NCBI RefSeq assembly: GCF_014199395.1
Contig: NZ_JACIJM010000005.1
Location: forward strand, 186,001 to 250,000
Direction of reading: 5' to 3'
Length of the DNA stretch: 64,000 bases
DNA from: Yoonia ponticola
Lineage (GTDB): Bacteria; Pseudomonadota; Alphaproteobacteria; Rhodobacterales; Rhodobacteraceae
Shown: piece after piece, positions 52,233-61,745 of the stretch
How the letters are laid out: each line of letters begins with the position of its first letter
How positions within the stretch are numbered: the stretch's first letter is position 1
Notes under the pieces: model-generated
Told to the model about the DNA's origin: nothing
Seen by the model: only the letters and a program-made list of their open reading frames with translations
Database searches by the model: none
Translations under genes and position numbers: made by a program

Positions 52233-53850
52233 AGACCGACTTTGCCACATTGCGAAGTTCGAATTTTTGGATTTTGCCAGTGGAGGTTTTGGGAAGGTCT
52301 TGGAAGACGACGTGTTTCGGGGTTTTGAAGCCAGCGAGGTGGTCGCGGGCAAAGGCGATAATTGCGGCCTCGTCTGCGGTGGCGCCGTCTTTGAGTTCGA
52401 CGAAGGCGCAGGGGACTTCGCCCCATGTCTCGTCCGGTTTTGCGACCACGGCGCAGAGGTTCACGGCAGGATGGTTCATGAGGACTGCTTCGACCTCGAC
52501 CGAGGATACGTTTTCGCCGCCTGAAATGATGATGTCTTTGGCCCGATCAGAGATTTGCATGTAGCCGTTGGGGTGTTGAACCGCGATGTCTTCTGAGTGG
52601 AAGTAGCTGCCAGCAAAGGCTTTTTGGGTGGCTTCGGGGTTTTTGTAATAGCCTTTCATGACCGCATTGCCACGGATCATGATTTCGCCTTGGGCGGTGC
52701 CGTCTTTGCTGATTTGGGCCATGTATTCGTCCATCACGGTGATGTCGTCCATCATCGGCATAGCGACGCCTTGCTGGGCTTTGATCGCGGATTGATCGTC
52801 GCCGGGCAGGGTGTTCCAGTCGGCGTTCCAGATGCATTCGGTGACATGGCCGTAGGTTTCGGTGAGGCCGTAGACTTGGGTGACGTTAAAGCCAAGTTTA
52901 CCAATTTTCGCGAGCGTGGCGGGGGCGGGAGGTGCGCCGGCGGTGAAAACCTCGACGGTGTGATCAAAGTCGCGCCGCGTTGTCGCGTTCACGAGTAGGT
53001 TCAGCACGATAGGCGCGCCGCCGAAATGCGTGACGCCGTGGTCTGCGATCGCGTCGTAGATCGCCGCTGACGTGATGTCGCGACAGCAGACGACTGTGCC
53101 GCCAAGCGTGGGCATCATCCACGTGTGGTTCCAGCCGTTGCAGTGAAACAGAGGCACAATTTGCAGGTAGATCGGGAACAGCGGTAATTGCCACGAAATC
53201 GGGGTGCCCATCGTCATCAGATACGCGCCGCGATGATGGTAAACGACGCCTTTGGGCCGTCCGGTGGTGCCGGAGGTGTAGTTTAACGCGAGGCTTTCCC
53301 ACTCGTCCGTTGGCATGATCCAGTTGAAATCGGAATCGCCCGTGGCGAGGAAATCTTCGTAGTCTTGTTGCTCGCCGATGCCTTTGATGCCCGCGACTGT
53401 GTCGGGGACTTCGATAACCAGCGGCGCGGGGCCATCCATCACGTCAATCGCGTCCATACATTGCGGGAGGAATTGACTATCGCAGATCACGACAGAGGCT
53501 TCGCCGTGGTCTAGGATGTAGGCGATTGTGTCCACGTCGAGTCGGATATTGATCGTGTTCAGCACAGCACCGCAGGCGGGCACGCCAAAGGCGGCTTCGG
53601 ATTGCGCAGGAATGTTGGGCAGAAGGGTGGCGACAACATCGCCGGGCTTGACGCCAGCCTTGACCAAGGCAGAGGCCAGTCGCGTCACGCGCGTATGATA
53701 GTCGCTGTAGGATAGGCGGATGTCGCCGTAGATCAGCGCGGTTTTGTCACTGAACACGGTCGCTGCGCGTTTGAGGTGGGACAAGGGCGTCAGTGGCACG
53801 TGATTAGCCGCGCATTTATCTAGCCCGATCTCGTTTTTCATCCATCCCAT
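52231..53850 (-). CDS. AMP-forming acyl-CoA synthetase
   Basis: A 539-residue member of the ANL superfamily that activates a fatty or other carboxylic acid with ATP and CoA. It has the P-loop LNYTSGTTGRPKGVVYHHRGA (about residues 184-204), QVYGLTETYGHV, the hinge region ISDRAKDIIISGGENVSS, and the catalytic Lys in KTSTGKIQKFELR near the C-terminus. Length and N-terminus resemble medium-chain or (methylthio)propionate-type CoA ligases; the substrate is open. GGGGGG precedes the ATG at 53850 by 8 bases; a GTG three codons earlier is possible. Confidence 0.9.
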   Translation of the reverse strand: MGWMKNEIGLDKCAANHVPLTPLSHLKRAATVFSDKTALIYGDIRLSYSDYHTRVTRLASALVKAGVKPGDVVATLLPNIPAQSEAAFGVPACGAVLNTINIRLDVDTIAYILDHGEASVVICDSQFLPQCMDAIDVMDGPAPLVIEVPDTVAGIKGIGEQQDYEDFLATGDSDFNWIMPTDEWESLALNYTSGTTGRPKGVVYHHRGAYLMTMGTPISWQLPLFPIYLQIVPLFHCNGWNHTWMMPTLGGTVVCCRDITSAAIYDAIADHGVTHFGGAPIVLNLLVNATTRRDFDHTVEVFTAGAPPAPATLAKIGKLGFNVTQVYGLTETYGHVTECIWNADWNTLPGDDQSAIKAQQGVAMPMMDDITVMDEYMAQISKDGTAQGEIMIRGNAVMKGYYKNPEATQKAFAGSYFHSEDIAVQHPNGYMQISDRAKDIIISGGENVSSVEVEAVLMNHPAVNLCAVVAKPDETWGEVPCAFVELKDGATADEAAIIAFARDHLAGFKTPKHVVFQDLPKTSTGKIQKFELRNVAKSV

Positions 53851-53940
53851 GATACGCACCCCCCTGTTTGTCTGTTCACTTTAGACTAGGCAGGGTTGAG
53901 GGAAAACGACAAGGTATTTGAAGCAATTAGGGAAACCCGC

Positions 53941-54588
53941 ATGATTATTTCGCCGGGCCGCAAGTTCATTTTTGTACATATCCCCAAGACGGGGGGCACG
54001 TCGCTGGCGCTGGCTTTGGAAGGTCGGGCGATGAAGGATGATGTCCTGATCGGCGACACGCCCAAAGCGCAGCAGCGGCGCGGGCGGCTGAAGACGCTGA
54101 CACCTGCGGGGCGGTTGTGGAAGCATAGTACGTTGGCGGATATTCACGGCGTTGTTGATCCGGCGGCGTATTTTGTGGTGACGATTGTGCGAAACCCGTG
54201 GGATCGGGCCGTGAGTTATTATCATTGGCTACAAACGCAATCGTTTGCGCATCCGGCGGTGGGTCTAGCGGAGAGTTTGAGCTTTTCCGATTTCATCAAC
54301 CATGAGGCGACTATGACGGCGTTTGCGTCGCAGCCATATCGATCACATGTGACTGACGCGACGGGGGTGGTGCGCTGTGATTTGTTTGCGCGGCTCGAAG
54401 CGTTGGAGGATGATTTAACGGCATTCTGGGCGCATGTGGGCTTTACCTGCGCTGTTGGTCGCGCGAACGCGTCGTCACGGGACCGCGATTGGCGACCCTA
54501 CTACAGCGACGCGGATGCTGAAGTCATTTCAAAGGTTTGCAGTGCGGATATCGCCGCATTTGGCTATGCGTTTGATCCGTCTGTTTAA
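53941..54588 (+). CDS. Sulfotransferase-family protein
   Basis: A 215-residue protein with the PAPS 5'-phosphosulfate loop FVHIPKTGGTSLALALEG (residues 10-27) and the 3'-phosphate motif VRNPWDRAVSYYHW (about 81-94), typical of Sulfotransfer_2 proteins that sulfate carbohydrates. The acceptor is unknown; in roseobacters such genes often modify surface glycans. AGGGA is 6 bases before the ATG. It is divergent from the acyl-CoA synthetase. Confidence 0.87.
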   Translation: MIISPGRKFIFVHIPKTGGTSLALALEGRAMKDDVLIGDTPKAQQRRGRLKTLTPAGRLWKHSTLADIHGVVDPAAYFVVTIVRNPWDRAVSYYHWLQTQSFAHPAVGLAESLSFSDFINHEATMTAFASQPYRSHVTDATGVVRCDLFARLEALEDDLTAFWAHVGFTCAVGRANASSRDRDWRPYYSDADAEVISKVCSADIAAFGYAFDPSV

Positions 54589-54647
54589 AAATTCCCCGCG
54601 CGATTTGTTCTAGTTGTTTCGCATTCGTTTAAAATCTTAATTCAGAA

Positions 54648-54666
54648 GGTTAATTCCCCATTAACC
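54648..54666. promoter_or_regulatory. CtrA-type box upstream of the Hint protein gene
   Basis: GGTTAATTCCCCATTAACC contains TTAA-N7-TTAA (54650-54664), the CtrA consensus, and is palindromic. It lies about 130 bases before the Hint gene start, in a 206-base region without other genes. CtrA controls motility, gene transfer agents and surface functions in Rhodobacterales. One short motif can arise by chance. Confidence 0.45.
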
Positions 54667-54794
54667 ACGCAACAAGGTCGCAAACTTGCCCCTTTTCCAA
54701 CGCATCTTGTCCACAGAATCATCGCCTACTGATTGTGCTCGTGGCGAGAACTGAAACGTAATCGGTCGGTGCTGCACCAAAGGGGATTTTGCTG

Positions 54795-55448
54795 ATGTTT
54801 GAATTCAAAAGGGACGTCTGGGGACGTAGCGCAGTGGCCGAGGCTGGTTTGCTCGCGGATGCGACATTGGCAGAATTGGCGGCCGGTCTCGTGGCTGGCA
54901 CGCAGGTCGCGACCCAAATGGGATGGCGCGACGTGGCGGCGGTGGCTGTTGGCGATCAGATTTTGACGTTCGACGGTGGCATGCAAACCGTGGCCTCTGT
55001 GAACCGTCAAATTTTGATGACAGGCGGCGAATTAGCACCCGGCGAGGCGTGGCCGCTGTTTGTCCCTGCCCATGCGCTTGGCAATCGTGACGACATGGTT
55101 TTGTTGCCACAGCAGTCAGTTATGATCGAAGCGGACGCCGCCGAAGAGGTGTTTGGCGATCCGTTTGCGATGATCCCTGCGCTTGTGCTTGAAGGGTTTC
55201 GTGGCATTGTGCGCGTGCCACCCGCAGAGCAGATCGAATTGATTACGCTCGGGTTTTCGCAAGACGAAGTTATCTTTGCAAACACTGGTGCGTTGATCCA
55301 TTGCCCGAAATCCACCGACATACTGGACGCGGGCCTGTCCGATTATACCACGTTGCCGTTAGAGGCGGCGCGGGCGTTGATCACTGTGATGGAGATCGAT
55401 GGCATGGGCAAAATCGCGATGCAGACGCCGTATCAGACGGCTGCGTAA
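54795..55448 (+). CDS. Hint-domain protein lacking the usual nucleophile
   Basis: A 217-residue protein that matches the bacterial Hint_2 fold: GTQVATQMGWRDVAAVAVGDQILTFDGGMQTV (about residues 36-67) corresponds to the start of a Hint domain, and VPAHALGN with LLPQQSVMI to its later part. Canonical members begin CFTPGT; here the segment is GLVAGT, so the splicing or cleavage Cys appears lost. Many roseobacters carry several such proteins with unclear roles, sometimes in haemolysin-like exported proteins. AAAGGGGA is 8 bases before the ATG. Confidence 0.82.
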   Translation: MFEFKRDVWGRSAVAEAGLLADATLAELAAGLVAGTQVATQMGWRDVAAVAVGDQILTFDGGMQTVASVNRQILMTGGELAPGEAWPLFVPAHALGNRDDMVLLPQQSVMIEADAAEEVFGDPFAMIPALVLEGFRGIVRVPPAEQIELITLGFSQDEVIFANTGALIHCPKSTDILDAGLSDYTTLPLEAARALITVMEIDGMGKIAMQTPYQTAA

Positions 55449-55599
55449 TGCGACGAATAGGTCGGGTTTCGCCCTCGTCCTGATCGCCGTTTTCCTAAAT
55501 GTTTGTTACTGATCGCGCCGCTAAAAAGTGGTAGGAAACATCGTTAAGGTGATGCAGTAAACTTGCTGTGCCGAAACAATCTTGGTATTGGCGGCTGAT

Positions 55600-55611
55600 C
55601 TGGTATACCAG
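55600..55611. promoter_or_regulatory. UxuR/GntR-type operator before kdgK
   Basis: CTGGTATACCAG is a perfect 12-bp palindrome 24 bases upstream of the kdgK ATG. TGGTATACCA is the core recognised by the UxuR/ExuR branch of the FadR/GntR regulators, which control hexuronate catabolism. No such regulator is encoded in the window. Confidence 0.65.
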
Positions 55612-55635
55612 TTTGGCGAAAAGTTGGGGAAAATT

Positions 55636-56547
55636 ATGACGGCACAGAAAAAACGCATCGTATCCATCGGCGAATGCATGGTTGAATTGGCCCCGACTGG
55701 CGCGCCTGACGGCTTTGTCGCGTCGTTTGCTGGCGATACCTATAACACTGCGTGGTATCTGGCCCAACTGCAGCCAACTTGGGACATTGATTATGTGACC
55801 TGCATCGGGACCGATCCGATGTCCGACAAAATGGCCGCTTTTACACAGGCCGCTGGCATTGGAACCGACCATATTGGGCGGTTAGAAACACACACGATGG
55901 GCCTGTATATGATCCATCTGGATGATGGCGAACGTAGTTTTGCGTATTGGCGCGGGCAGGCGGCGGCGCGTGAATTGATGCGGCAAAAGGGACTTGTTGA
56001 TAAGGCGATTGCCGGTGCTGACATTGTTTATCTGTCAGGTATTTCGATCGCGATCCTTGACGATGCTGGCCGTGCTGGGCTGCGGGAGCAATTAAAAGCG
56101 GCGCGTGCAAATGGCGTGACGATTGCGTTTGATCCGAATTTGCGGCTGCGTTTGTGGCCGGATGCAACGGCGATGTGTGCGGCGATCATGGATTTTGCCA
56201 GTGTCAGCGACATCGTGTTTCCATCGCATGACGAAGAGGCATTGTTCTTTGGTGATGCGGATATTGCGGCGACGCAGGCCCGTTATCAAGCGGCTGGTTG
56301 CACGACGATCATCGTGAAAAACGGCGGCGGCGAGATCAGGTATTTGTCCAACGGTGAGACCGCTAGCTTCATGCCGCAGAAGGCGGAAAAAGTACGTGAT
56401 ACAACCGCTGCTGGGGACAGTTTCAACGCTGGTTTTCTGGGGGCTGTGGGCGACACCGAGGCCCAGATCGCTGCTGGCTGCGCGTTGGCAGAGCAGGTGA
56501 TCCAAGGCGCGGGCGCCTTGGTCGTTGGTGCTGTCGCGGCGCGTTAA
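55636..56547 (+). CDS. kdgK: 2-keto-3-deoxygluconate kinase (PfkB family)
   Basis: A 303-residue ribokinase-type sugar kinase. IVSIGECMVELAP at the N-terminus and the C-terminal DTTAAGDSFNAGFLGAVG (about residues 254-271, with the catalytic Asp) define PfkB kinases. The N-terminal sequence is typical of KdgK, which phosphorylates 2-keto-3-deoxygluconate to KDPG. The dehydratase next door makes 2-keto-3-deoxy sugar acids, which supports the assignment. GGGGAAAA precedes the ATG at 55636. Confidence 0.88.
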   Translation: MTAQKKRIVSIGECMVELAPTGAPDGFVASFAGDTYNTAWYLAQLQPTWDIDYVTCIGTDPMSDKMAAFTQAAGIGTDHIGRLETHTMGLYMIHLDDGERSFAYWRGQAAARELMRQKGLVDKAIAGADIVYLSGISIAILDDAGRAGLREQLKAARANGVTIAFDPNLRLRLWPDATAMCAAIMDFASVSDIVFPSHDEEALFFGDADIAATQARYQAAGCTTIIVKNGGGEIRYLSNGETASFMPQKAEKVRDTTAAGDSFNAGFLGAVGDTEAQIAAGCALAEQVIQGAGALVVGAVAAR

Positions 56548-56553
56548 CCGAGG

Positions 56554-58350
56554 TTAATGGTTGTCACGCGGCAGGTGTTTGCGAGCGATGTCCTGATAGT
56601 TCGGGGCGTCGCGCAGGGTCATACCTTCGGATAGCGGTTGCACCATCTCGCGGAAGTATTGCTGCCAAGGCGACTGCGACACGGGAATTGGGAAACCACC
56701 TGCGGCGACCAAACCTTCGAGACGCGCCTGCAAAATATCGTCCGATACCAAGATATTTGCAGTGCAGGCGTTCAAATCGATGCGGATCATGTCGCCAGTT
56801 TGTAGCAACGCGAGGCCGCCGTTATCCGCAGCCTCAGGTGACGCATTCAAGATAGACGGTGAACCTGATGTGCCGGACTGGCGTCCATCACCGATGCAAG
56901 GCAGCGCCTCAACCCCTTGTTTCAAAAGGTAAGATGGTGCGCGCATGTTCACGACTTCTGCGCCACCTGGATAGCCTTTGGGGCCGGCGCCACGCATCAC
57001 GAGGATGCAGTTCTGATCAATGCCTTCGGCTTCGTCGTCGATGCGGTGGTGATAATCCTCAGGTCCGTCGAACACGATGGCGCGGCCTTCGAATGCTTCT
57101 GGATCATCGGGGTTTGACAGGTAGGTTTTGCGGAATGCAGCGCTAATCACGCTGGTTTTCATGATCGCGCTATCGAACAGGTTACCCTTGAGGTTGATAA
57201 AGCCGGCGGACTGCAAAAGCGGGGCGGAGACCGGCAAAATGACATCGTCATTGCCAGTCCGCAGCAGGCTACAATTGTCGAGCATCGTGCGGCCATTTGC
57301 AGTGATCGCATTCGGATGCGGCAGCAAATCGGTTTGCAACAATTCGCCTATAACGGCGGGGACGCCACCTGCGCGGTGGAAATCTTCGCCCAGATATTTA
57401 CCGGCAGGTTGCAGGTTAACCAATAGCGGAACTGAGTGGCCAACAGCCTGCCAGTCGTCGTTGTTCAGCTGCACGCCGAGGTGCTTTGCAATGCCGTTCA
57501 AGTGGATCGGCGCGTTGGTCGAACCACCCAAGGCAGAGTTCACAACGATGGCGTTTTCAAACGCTTCGCGAGTCATGATGTCGGTCGGGCGCAGGTCCTC
57601 CCAGACCATATCAACGATGCGTTTACCAGTTTCATAGCTGATCTGACCGCGTTCGCGGTAGGGGGCGGGGATCGCGGCGGCGCCGGGCAACTGCATGCCG
57701 AGCGCTTCGGCCAGCGAGTTCATCGTCGTGGCCGTGCCCATCGTGTTGCAGTATCCGACAGACGGGGCGGATGCGGCCGCGATATTCATGAATTCGTCGT
57801 CGTCGATTTCACCCGACGCCAGCTTTTCACGGGCCTTCCAAATGACGGTGCCAGAGCCCGCGCGTTCACCTTCGTACCAGCCGTTTAGCATCGGGCCGAC
57901 GGACAGCGCAATTGCGGGAATGTTAACCGTTGCGGCGGCCATCAGCAGGGCGGGCGTTGTCTTGTCACAGCCAATGGTTAACACCACGCCGTCCAGCGGA
58001 TAGCCGAACAGTGTCTCGACCAAACCGAGGTACGCGAGGTTGCGGTCAAGGCTCGCGGTGGGGCGTTTGCCTGTCTCTTGAATAGGGTGAACGGGGACTT
58101 CTAGCGGTACGCCACCTGCGGCGATAATGCCGTCGCGGACCCGCTTGGCGAGTTCGATATGGTGGCGATTACAAGGGCTTAGGTCGCTACCCGTCTGCGC
58201 AATCGCGATGATCGGCTTGCCGGATTGCAGCTCTTCGCGGGTCAGCCCGTAGTTCAAGTAGCGCTCTAGATAAAGAGCGGTCATTTCAGGGTTTTCGGGG
58301 TTGTTGAACCATTTTTGCGAACGCAGTTCAGTAGGCTTAATTTTCTTCAC
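56554..58350 (-). CDS. IlvD/Edd-family sugar-acid dehydratase
   Basis: A 598-residue iron-sulfur dehydratase. Cluster-binding Cys lie in [25 protein letters not shown] and [21 protein letters not shown]. The length and the N-terminal [20 protein letters not shown] stretch fit the pentonate/hexonate dehydratase branch (L-arabinonate, D-xylonate or D-fuconate) better than branched-chain IlvD. It removes water to give a 2-keto-3-deoxy acid. It is convergent with kdgK, only 6 bases apart, and divergent from a hydroxyacid dehydrogenase gene. The exact substrate is unknown. Confidence 0.88.
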   Translation of the reverse strand: MKKIKPTELRSQKWFNNPENPEMTALYLERYLNYGLTREELQSGKPIIAIAQTGSDLSPCNRHHIELAKRVRDGIIAAGGVPLEVPVHPIQETGKRPTASLDRNLAYLGLVETLFGYPLDGVVLTIGCDKTTPALLMAAATVNIPAIALSVGPMLNGWYEGERAGSGTVIWKAREKLASGEIDDDEFMNIAAASAPSVGYCNTMGTATTMNSLAEALGMQLPGAAAIPAPYRERGQISYETGKRIVDMVWEDLRPTDIMTREAFENAIVVNSALGGSTNAPIHLNGIAKHLGVQLNNDDWQAVGHSVPLLVNLQPAGKYLGEDFHRAGGVPAVIGELLQTDLLPHPNAITANGRTMLDNCSLLRTGNDDVILPVSAPLLQSAGFINLKGNLFDSAIMKTSVISAAFRKTYLSNPDDPEAFEGRAIVFDGPEDYHHRIDDEAEGIDQNCILVMRGAGPKGYPGGAEVVNMRAPSYLLKQGVEALPCIGDGRQSGTSGSPSILNASPEAADNGGLALLQTGDMIRIDLNACTANILVSDDILQARLEGLVAAGGFPIPVSQSPWQQYFREMVQPLSEGMTLRDAPNYQDIARKHLPRDNH

Positions 58351-58375
58351 GTCAGCATCCTTGTTGTGGCTGGCC

Positions 58376-58387
58376 GACCAATTGGTC
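58376..58387. promoter_or_regulatory. Palindrome upstream of the sugar-acid dehydratase
   Basis: GACCAATTGGTC is a perfect 12-bp palindrome 26 bases upstream of the dehydratase start, in the 217-base divergent region shared with the dehydrogenase gene. It differs from the TGGTATACCA site before kdgK, so another regulator may be involved. Confidence 0.5.
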
Positions 58388-58567
58388 CGCTCGCAATGTT
58401 AAGCAAAGAGTACACATTTTCACGACGGATTTGCAACGGTTTGACTGCGTATCGACGCCACTGGATCGGGTATTCACGACATTGGGTTTTGCAGACGGGC
58501 CGAAACCGACTATGGATGTTCTCGGCAAAATATATTTTGTGGGCAATGCATCTGAAGGATACGACTT

Positions 58568-59455
58568 ATGACCAAACCAACTATCGGATTTATTGGATTG
58601 GGGCTGATGGGATCCGCGATGGTCAGCAGGCTACATGATCTCGATTATGCTGTGACGATCACGGCGAACCGGTCGCGGCCACGGATCGACGCGGCGGTTG
58701 AACGCGGCGCGGTCGAAGTCGGCACGGCACGCGAAGTCGCAATGGCGTCGGATATCGTGATGCTTTGCATGGACACATCGCAAAGCGTCGAAGCGCGGAT
58801 GAACGGCGAAGATGGCGTTATCGCAGGCCTAAAACCCGGCGCGGTTGTGATTGATTTCGGGACATCTTTGCCTGCGAGCACACGCGCCTTGGCGGAAAAA
58901 GTCGCGGCGGCGGGCGCTACGATGTTGGACGGACCATTGGGCCGCACGCCCGCGCAAGCCTATGACGGATTGCTGAACATCATGGCATCAGGCGACAAAC
59001 CTGCGTTTGATAAGGTGAAACCTGTGCTGGATGACTTGGCCGAGAACGTCTTTTATTTGGGTGCTGTTGGTTCCGGTCACACGGTAAAGTTGATGAACAA
59101 CTTCTTTGGCATGACGGTGGCAAACGCTATGGCCGAAGTTTTCGCGATGTCAGACGTGGCGGGCGTGGATCGCCAGCAGGTCTACGACGTAGTGTCCGCA
59201 GGGCCGTTGAAATCGGTGATGATGGATTTGGTGAAAGCCTACGGCGTTGATGGCAATCCAGAAATGCTGGCCTTTAGCATCGGGAATGCGGCGAAAGATC
59301 TGGGGTATTATGATCAGATGGCCAAAGATGCGGGTGTTGAATCGCAACTTGCTGCCGGTCCATTGACTGCGCTGCAAACGGCCGCGGCCGAAGGGCAGGG
59401 CGATCAAATGGTGTCGCAGATGGTTGACTATTATGCGAAGAAATTCAGCAAATAG
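58568..59455 (+). CDS. 3-hydroxyisobutyrate dehydrogenase-family oxidoreductase (GarR/GlxR-like)
   Basis: A 295-residue NAD(P)-dependent beta-hydroxyacid dehydrogenase. The N-terminal TIGFIGLGLMGSAMVSRL is the cofactor fold signature; the substrate motif DGPLGRTPAQAYDGLLNIMASG (about residues 120-141) and the catalytic Lys in GHTVKLMNNFFGM (about 173) follow. Relatives include tartronate semialdehyde reductase and 3-hydroxyisobutyrate dehydrogenase. The context of KDG kinase and sugar-acid dehydratase favours a sugar-acid role. Confidence 0.88.
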   Translation: MTKPTIGFIGLGLMGSAMVSRLHDLDYAVTITANRSRPRIDAAVERGAVEVGTAREVAMASDIVMLCMDTSQSVEARMNGEDGVIAGLKPGAVVIDFGTSLPASTRALAEKVAAAGATMLDGPLGRTPAQAYDGLLNIMASGDKPAFDKVKPVLDDLAENVFYLGAVGSGHTVKLMNNFFGMTVANAMAEVFAMSDVAGVDRQQVYDVVSAGPLKSVMMDLVKAYGVDGNPEMLAFSIGNAAKDLGYYDQMAKDAGVESQLAAGPLTALQTAAAEGQGDQMVSQMVDYYAKKFSK

Positions 59456-59495
59456 ACGCAGATGTTTACGCGTCGCATTGTCGACGGTTTTGTAT

Positions 59496-59525
59496 AAAAA
59501 AAGGCCCGCAAATTGCGGGCCTTTT
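59496..59525. terminator. Bidirectional terminator between the dehydrogenase and fadJ
   Basis: GGCCCGC (59503-59509) pairs with GCGGGCC (59515-59521); the flanks are seven A on the left and TTTT on the right, so it works for both convergent genes. Confidence 0.9.
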
Positions 59526-59540
59526 CGTTGTATTGGTTGC

Positions 59541-61733
59541 TTAGGCCGCTTTGGCTTTTACGCCGAACCGACCATAGAATGATTGGTTCTTGTCTGCCAT
59601 TTCACGCAGCAATTCTGGTGTTTTGAAGCGTTCGCCGAACATTTCGGTCAACTGATCACACCGTTCCGCCGCATATGGCGATCCGATGATATCAAGCCAG
59701 CTGAACGGACCGCCGGACCAAGGTGCGAAGCCCCAGCCGAGGATCGCGCCGACATCGCCTTCACGGATGTCTTCCAGCACGTTTTCTTCCAAAGCGCGCA
59801 CGGCTTCCAATGTCTGTGCGAACAAAAGGCGATGCTGCACGTCGATCAGATCAGGCTGTTCGTCGGCGGTTGGGTATTTCGCGGACAATCCTTCCCAAAG
59901 CCCCTGACGTTTGCCTTTTTCATCGTAGGCATAGAAGCCGCTGTTTGATTTGCGACCCAAACGACCTTCGTCGAACATCCAGAACAACACTTCGTCTTGC
60001 GCGTCGTCGTAGGCATCGCCCATTGCGGCTTTCGTCGCTTTGGCAATTTTGACGCCCAGATCAATGGAGGTTTCATCGGTCAATTGCAGCGGACCTAGCG
60101 GCATGCCGACCAGCTTCGCAGCGTTTTCGATCAAGGCAGGTTCGACACCTTCCTTCACCATCCGAATACCTTCGTTGATGTAGGGAATGATGCAGCGGTT
60201 CGCGTAGAAGAACCGTTCGTCATTCACCACAATCGGCGTCTTGCGGATTTGGCGCACGAAATCGAGCGCCTTGGCCACAGCGACGTCACCAGTTTTCACG
60301 CCTTTGATGATCTCGACCAGCATCATTTTATCGACAGGGCTAAAGAAGTGGATGCCTATAAACTTTTCAGCATCTTTCGCGGCTTTTGCCAGCTCTGTGA
60401 TTGGCAAGGTCGATGTGTTGGTCGCAAACACGCAATCAGGACCAGTGACGGCCTGAACCTTGGCTGTCACGTCAGCCTTTACGCCAACATCCTCGAACAC
60501 GGCCTCAACGATCAGGTCGCAATCTTTCAGCGCGGCGTAATCTGTCGTCGCGTTGATCAGACCCAGCACCGCTTCTTTTTTCTCAGCAGTCACTTTTTTG
60601 CGTGTAATTCCTTTGTCCATGTAGGTTGCTGTGTAGTCTTTACCCTTATCCGCAGCCTCTTGTTTCGCATCAATCAGCACGACCTTGATACCCGCCAAGG
60701 CGGAGACCAGCGCGATGCCAGCACCCATCATGCCAGCACCGATGATGCCGACTTGCGATACCTTCTGATCAGCCACGTCAGGACGGTTCGCACCCTTTTC
60801 TAACGCCTCTTTGTTAATAAAGAGAGAACGGATCATTGCGGACGATGATGGGTTCATCAGAACTTGGGTAAAGTAGCGCGCCTCGATCTTAAGCGCTGTA
60901 TCGAATGGTACCAATGCGCCTTCATAAACCGCTGATAACAAGGCTTTAGCTGCAGGATAGACGCCTTGAGTTTTGCCGTTAACCATGGCTGATGCGCCAA
61001 CGAAGGTCATAAAGCCAGCCGGATGATAGGGCGCACCGCCCGGCATTTTATAGCCTTTTTCATCCCATGGTTTCACGATTTTCGGCTCTGACAAAACCCA
61101 CGCTTTGGCTGCGTCGAGCAGTTCGTCAGCGGGCACGACTTCGTCGATTACGCCTGCTTTCAACGCGCCTTGCGGGTTGTTTAGCTTGCCCTCAAGCAGC
61201 AGCGGCGACGCGGCCATAGCGCCCATTTTCCGGACCAGACGAGTTGTACCGCCAGCACCCGGGAAAATCCCGACCATGATTTCTGGCAGACCGATTTTGG
61301 CCTTTGGATTGTCAGCCGCGAAAATACGGTGACAGGCCAGCGGCACTTCAAGCCCGATGCCAAGCGCTGTGCCGGGTAGGGCGGCGGCCACTGGTTTGCC
61401 GCCTTTGTTGGTCTTCGGGTCCATGCCTGCGCGTTCGATTTTACGCAGGGCGTGATGGCCATTCATGGTAAATTCGAACAAGCCCTTCGCAGGATCGTCT
61501 TTGTATTCTTCACGGATCGCCGCGAGCACATTCAGGTCCATGCCGCCCGCAAAGCTATCCTTGCCGGACGTGATCACGATGCCCTTCACGGCATCATCGT
61601 TCAAGGCTTGATCGAACAGATCATTCAGCAACGCCATAGAGTCGCGAGACATGACATTCATGCTCTTTCCGACTGTGTCCCAAGTAATTACGCCAACGCC
61701 GTCGCTGTCGATTTTCAGTGTAAAATCAGTCAT
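59541..61733 (-). CDS. fadJ: Fatty acid oxidation multifunctional enzyme (FadJ-like)
   Basis: A 730-residue fusion of enoyl-CoA hydratase and 3-hydroxyacyl-CoA dehydrogenase. Residues about 1-290 are the crotonase domain (VITSGKDSFAGGMDL, then GLPEIMVGIFPGAGGTTRL, with its catalytic Glu). From about 330 comes the NAD-binding fold VGIIGAGMMGAGIALVSALAG, followed by the 3HCDH domain with IGIHFFSPVDKMMLVEII. It carries out steps two and three of beta-oxidation. It lies 12 bases after the thiolase gene and ends at a strong terminator. Confidence 0.94.
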   Translation of the reverse strand: MTDFTLKIDSDGVGVITWDTVGKSMNVMSRDSMALLNDLFDQALNDDAVKGIVITSGKDSFAGGMDLNVLAAIREEYKDDPAKGLFEFTMNGHHALRKIERAGMDPKTNKGGKPVAAALPGTALGIGLEVPLACHRIFAADNPKAKIGLPEIMVGIFPGAGGTTRLVRKMGAMAASPLLLEGKLNNPQGALKAGVIDEVVPADELLDAAKAWVLSEPKIVKPWDEKGYKMPGGAPYHPAGFMTFVGASAMVNGKTQGVYPAAKALLSAVYEGALVPFDTALKIEARYFTQVLMNPSSSAMIRSLFINKEALEKGANRPDVADQKVSQVGIIGAGMMGAGIALVSALAGIKVVLIDAKQEAADKGKDYTATYMDKGITRKKVTAEKKEAVLGLINATTDYAALKDCDLIVEAVFEDVGVKADVTAKVQAVTGPDCVFATNTSTLPITELAKAAKDAEKFIGIHFFSPVDKMMLVEIIKGVKTGDVAVAKALDFVRQIRKTPIVVNDERFFYANRCIIPYINEGIRMVKEGVEPALIENAAKLVGMPLGPLQLTDETSIDLGVKIAKATKAAMGDAYDDAQDEVLFWMFDEGRLGRKSNSGFYAYDEKGKRQGLWEGLSAKYPTADEQPDLIDVQHRLLFAQTLEAVRALEENVLEDIREGDVGAILGWGFAPWSGGPFSWLDIIGSPYAAERCDQLTEMFGERFKTPELLREMADKNQSFYGRFGVKAKAA

Positions 61734-61745
61734 TTCGCAGCTCCC

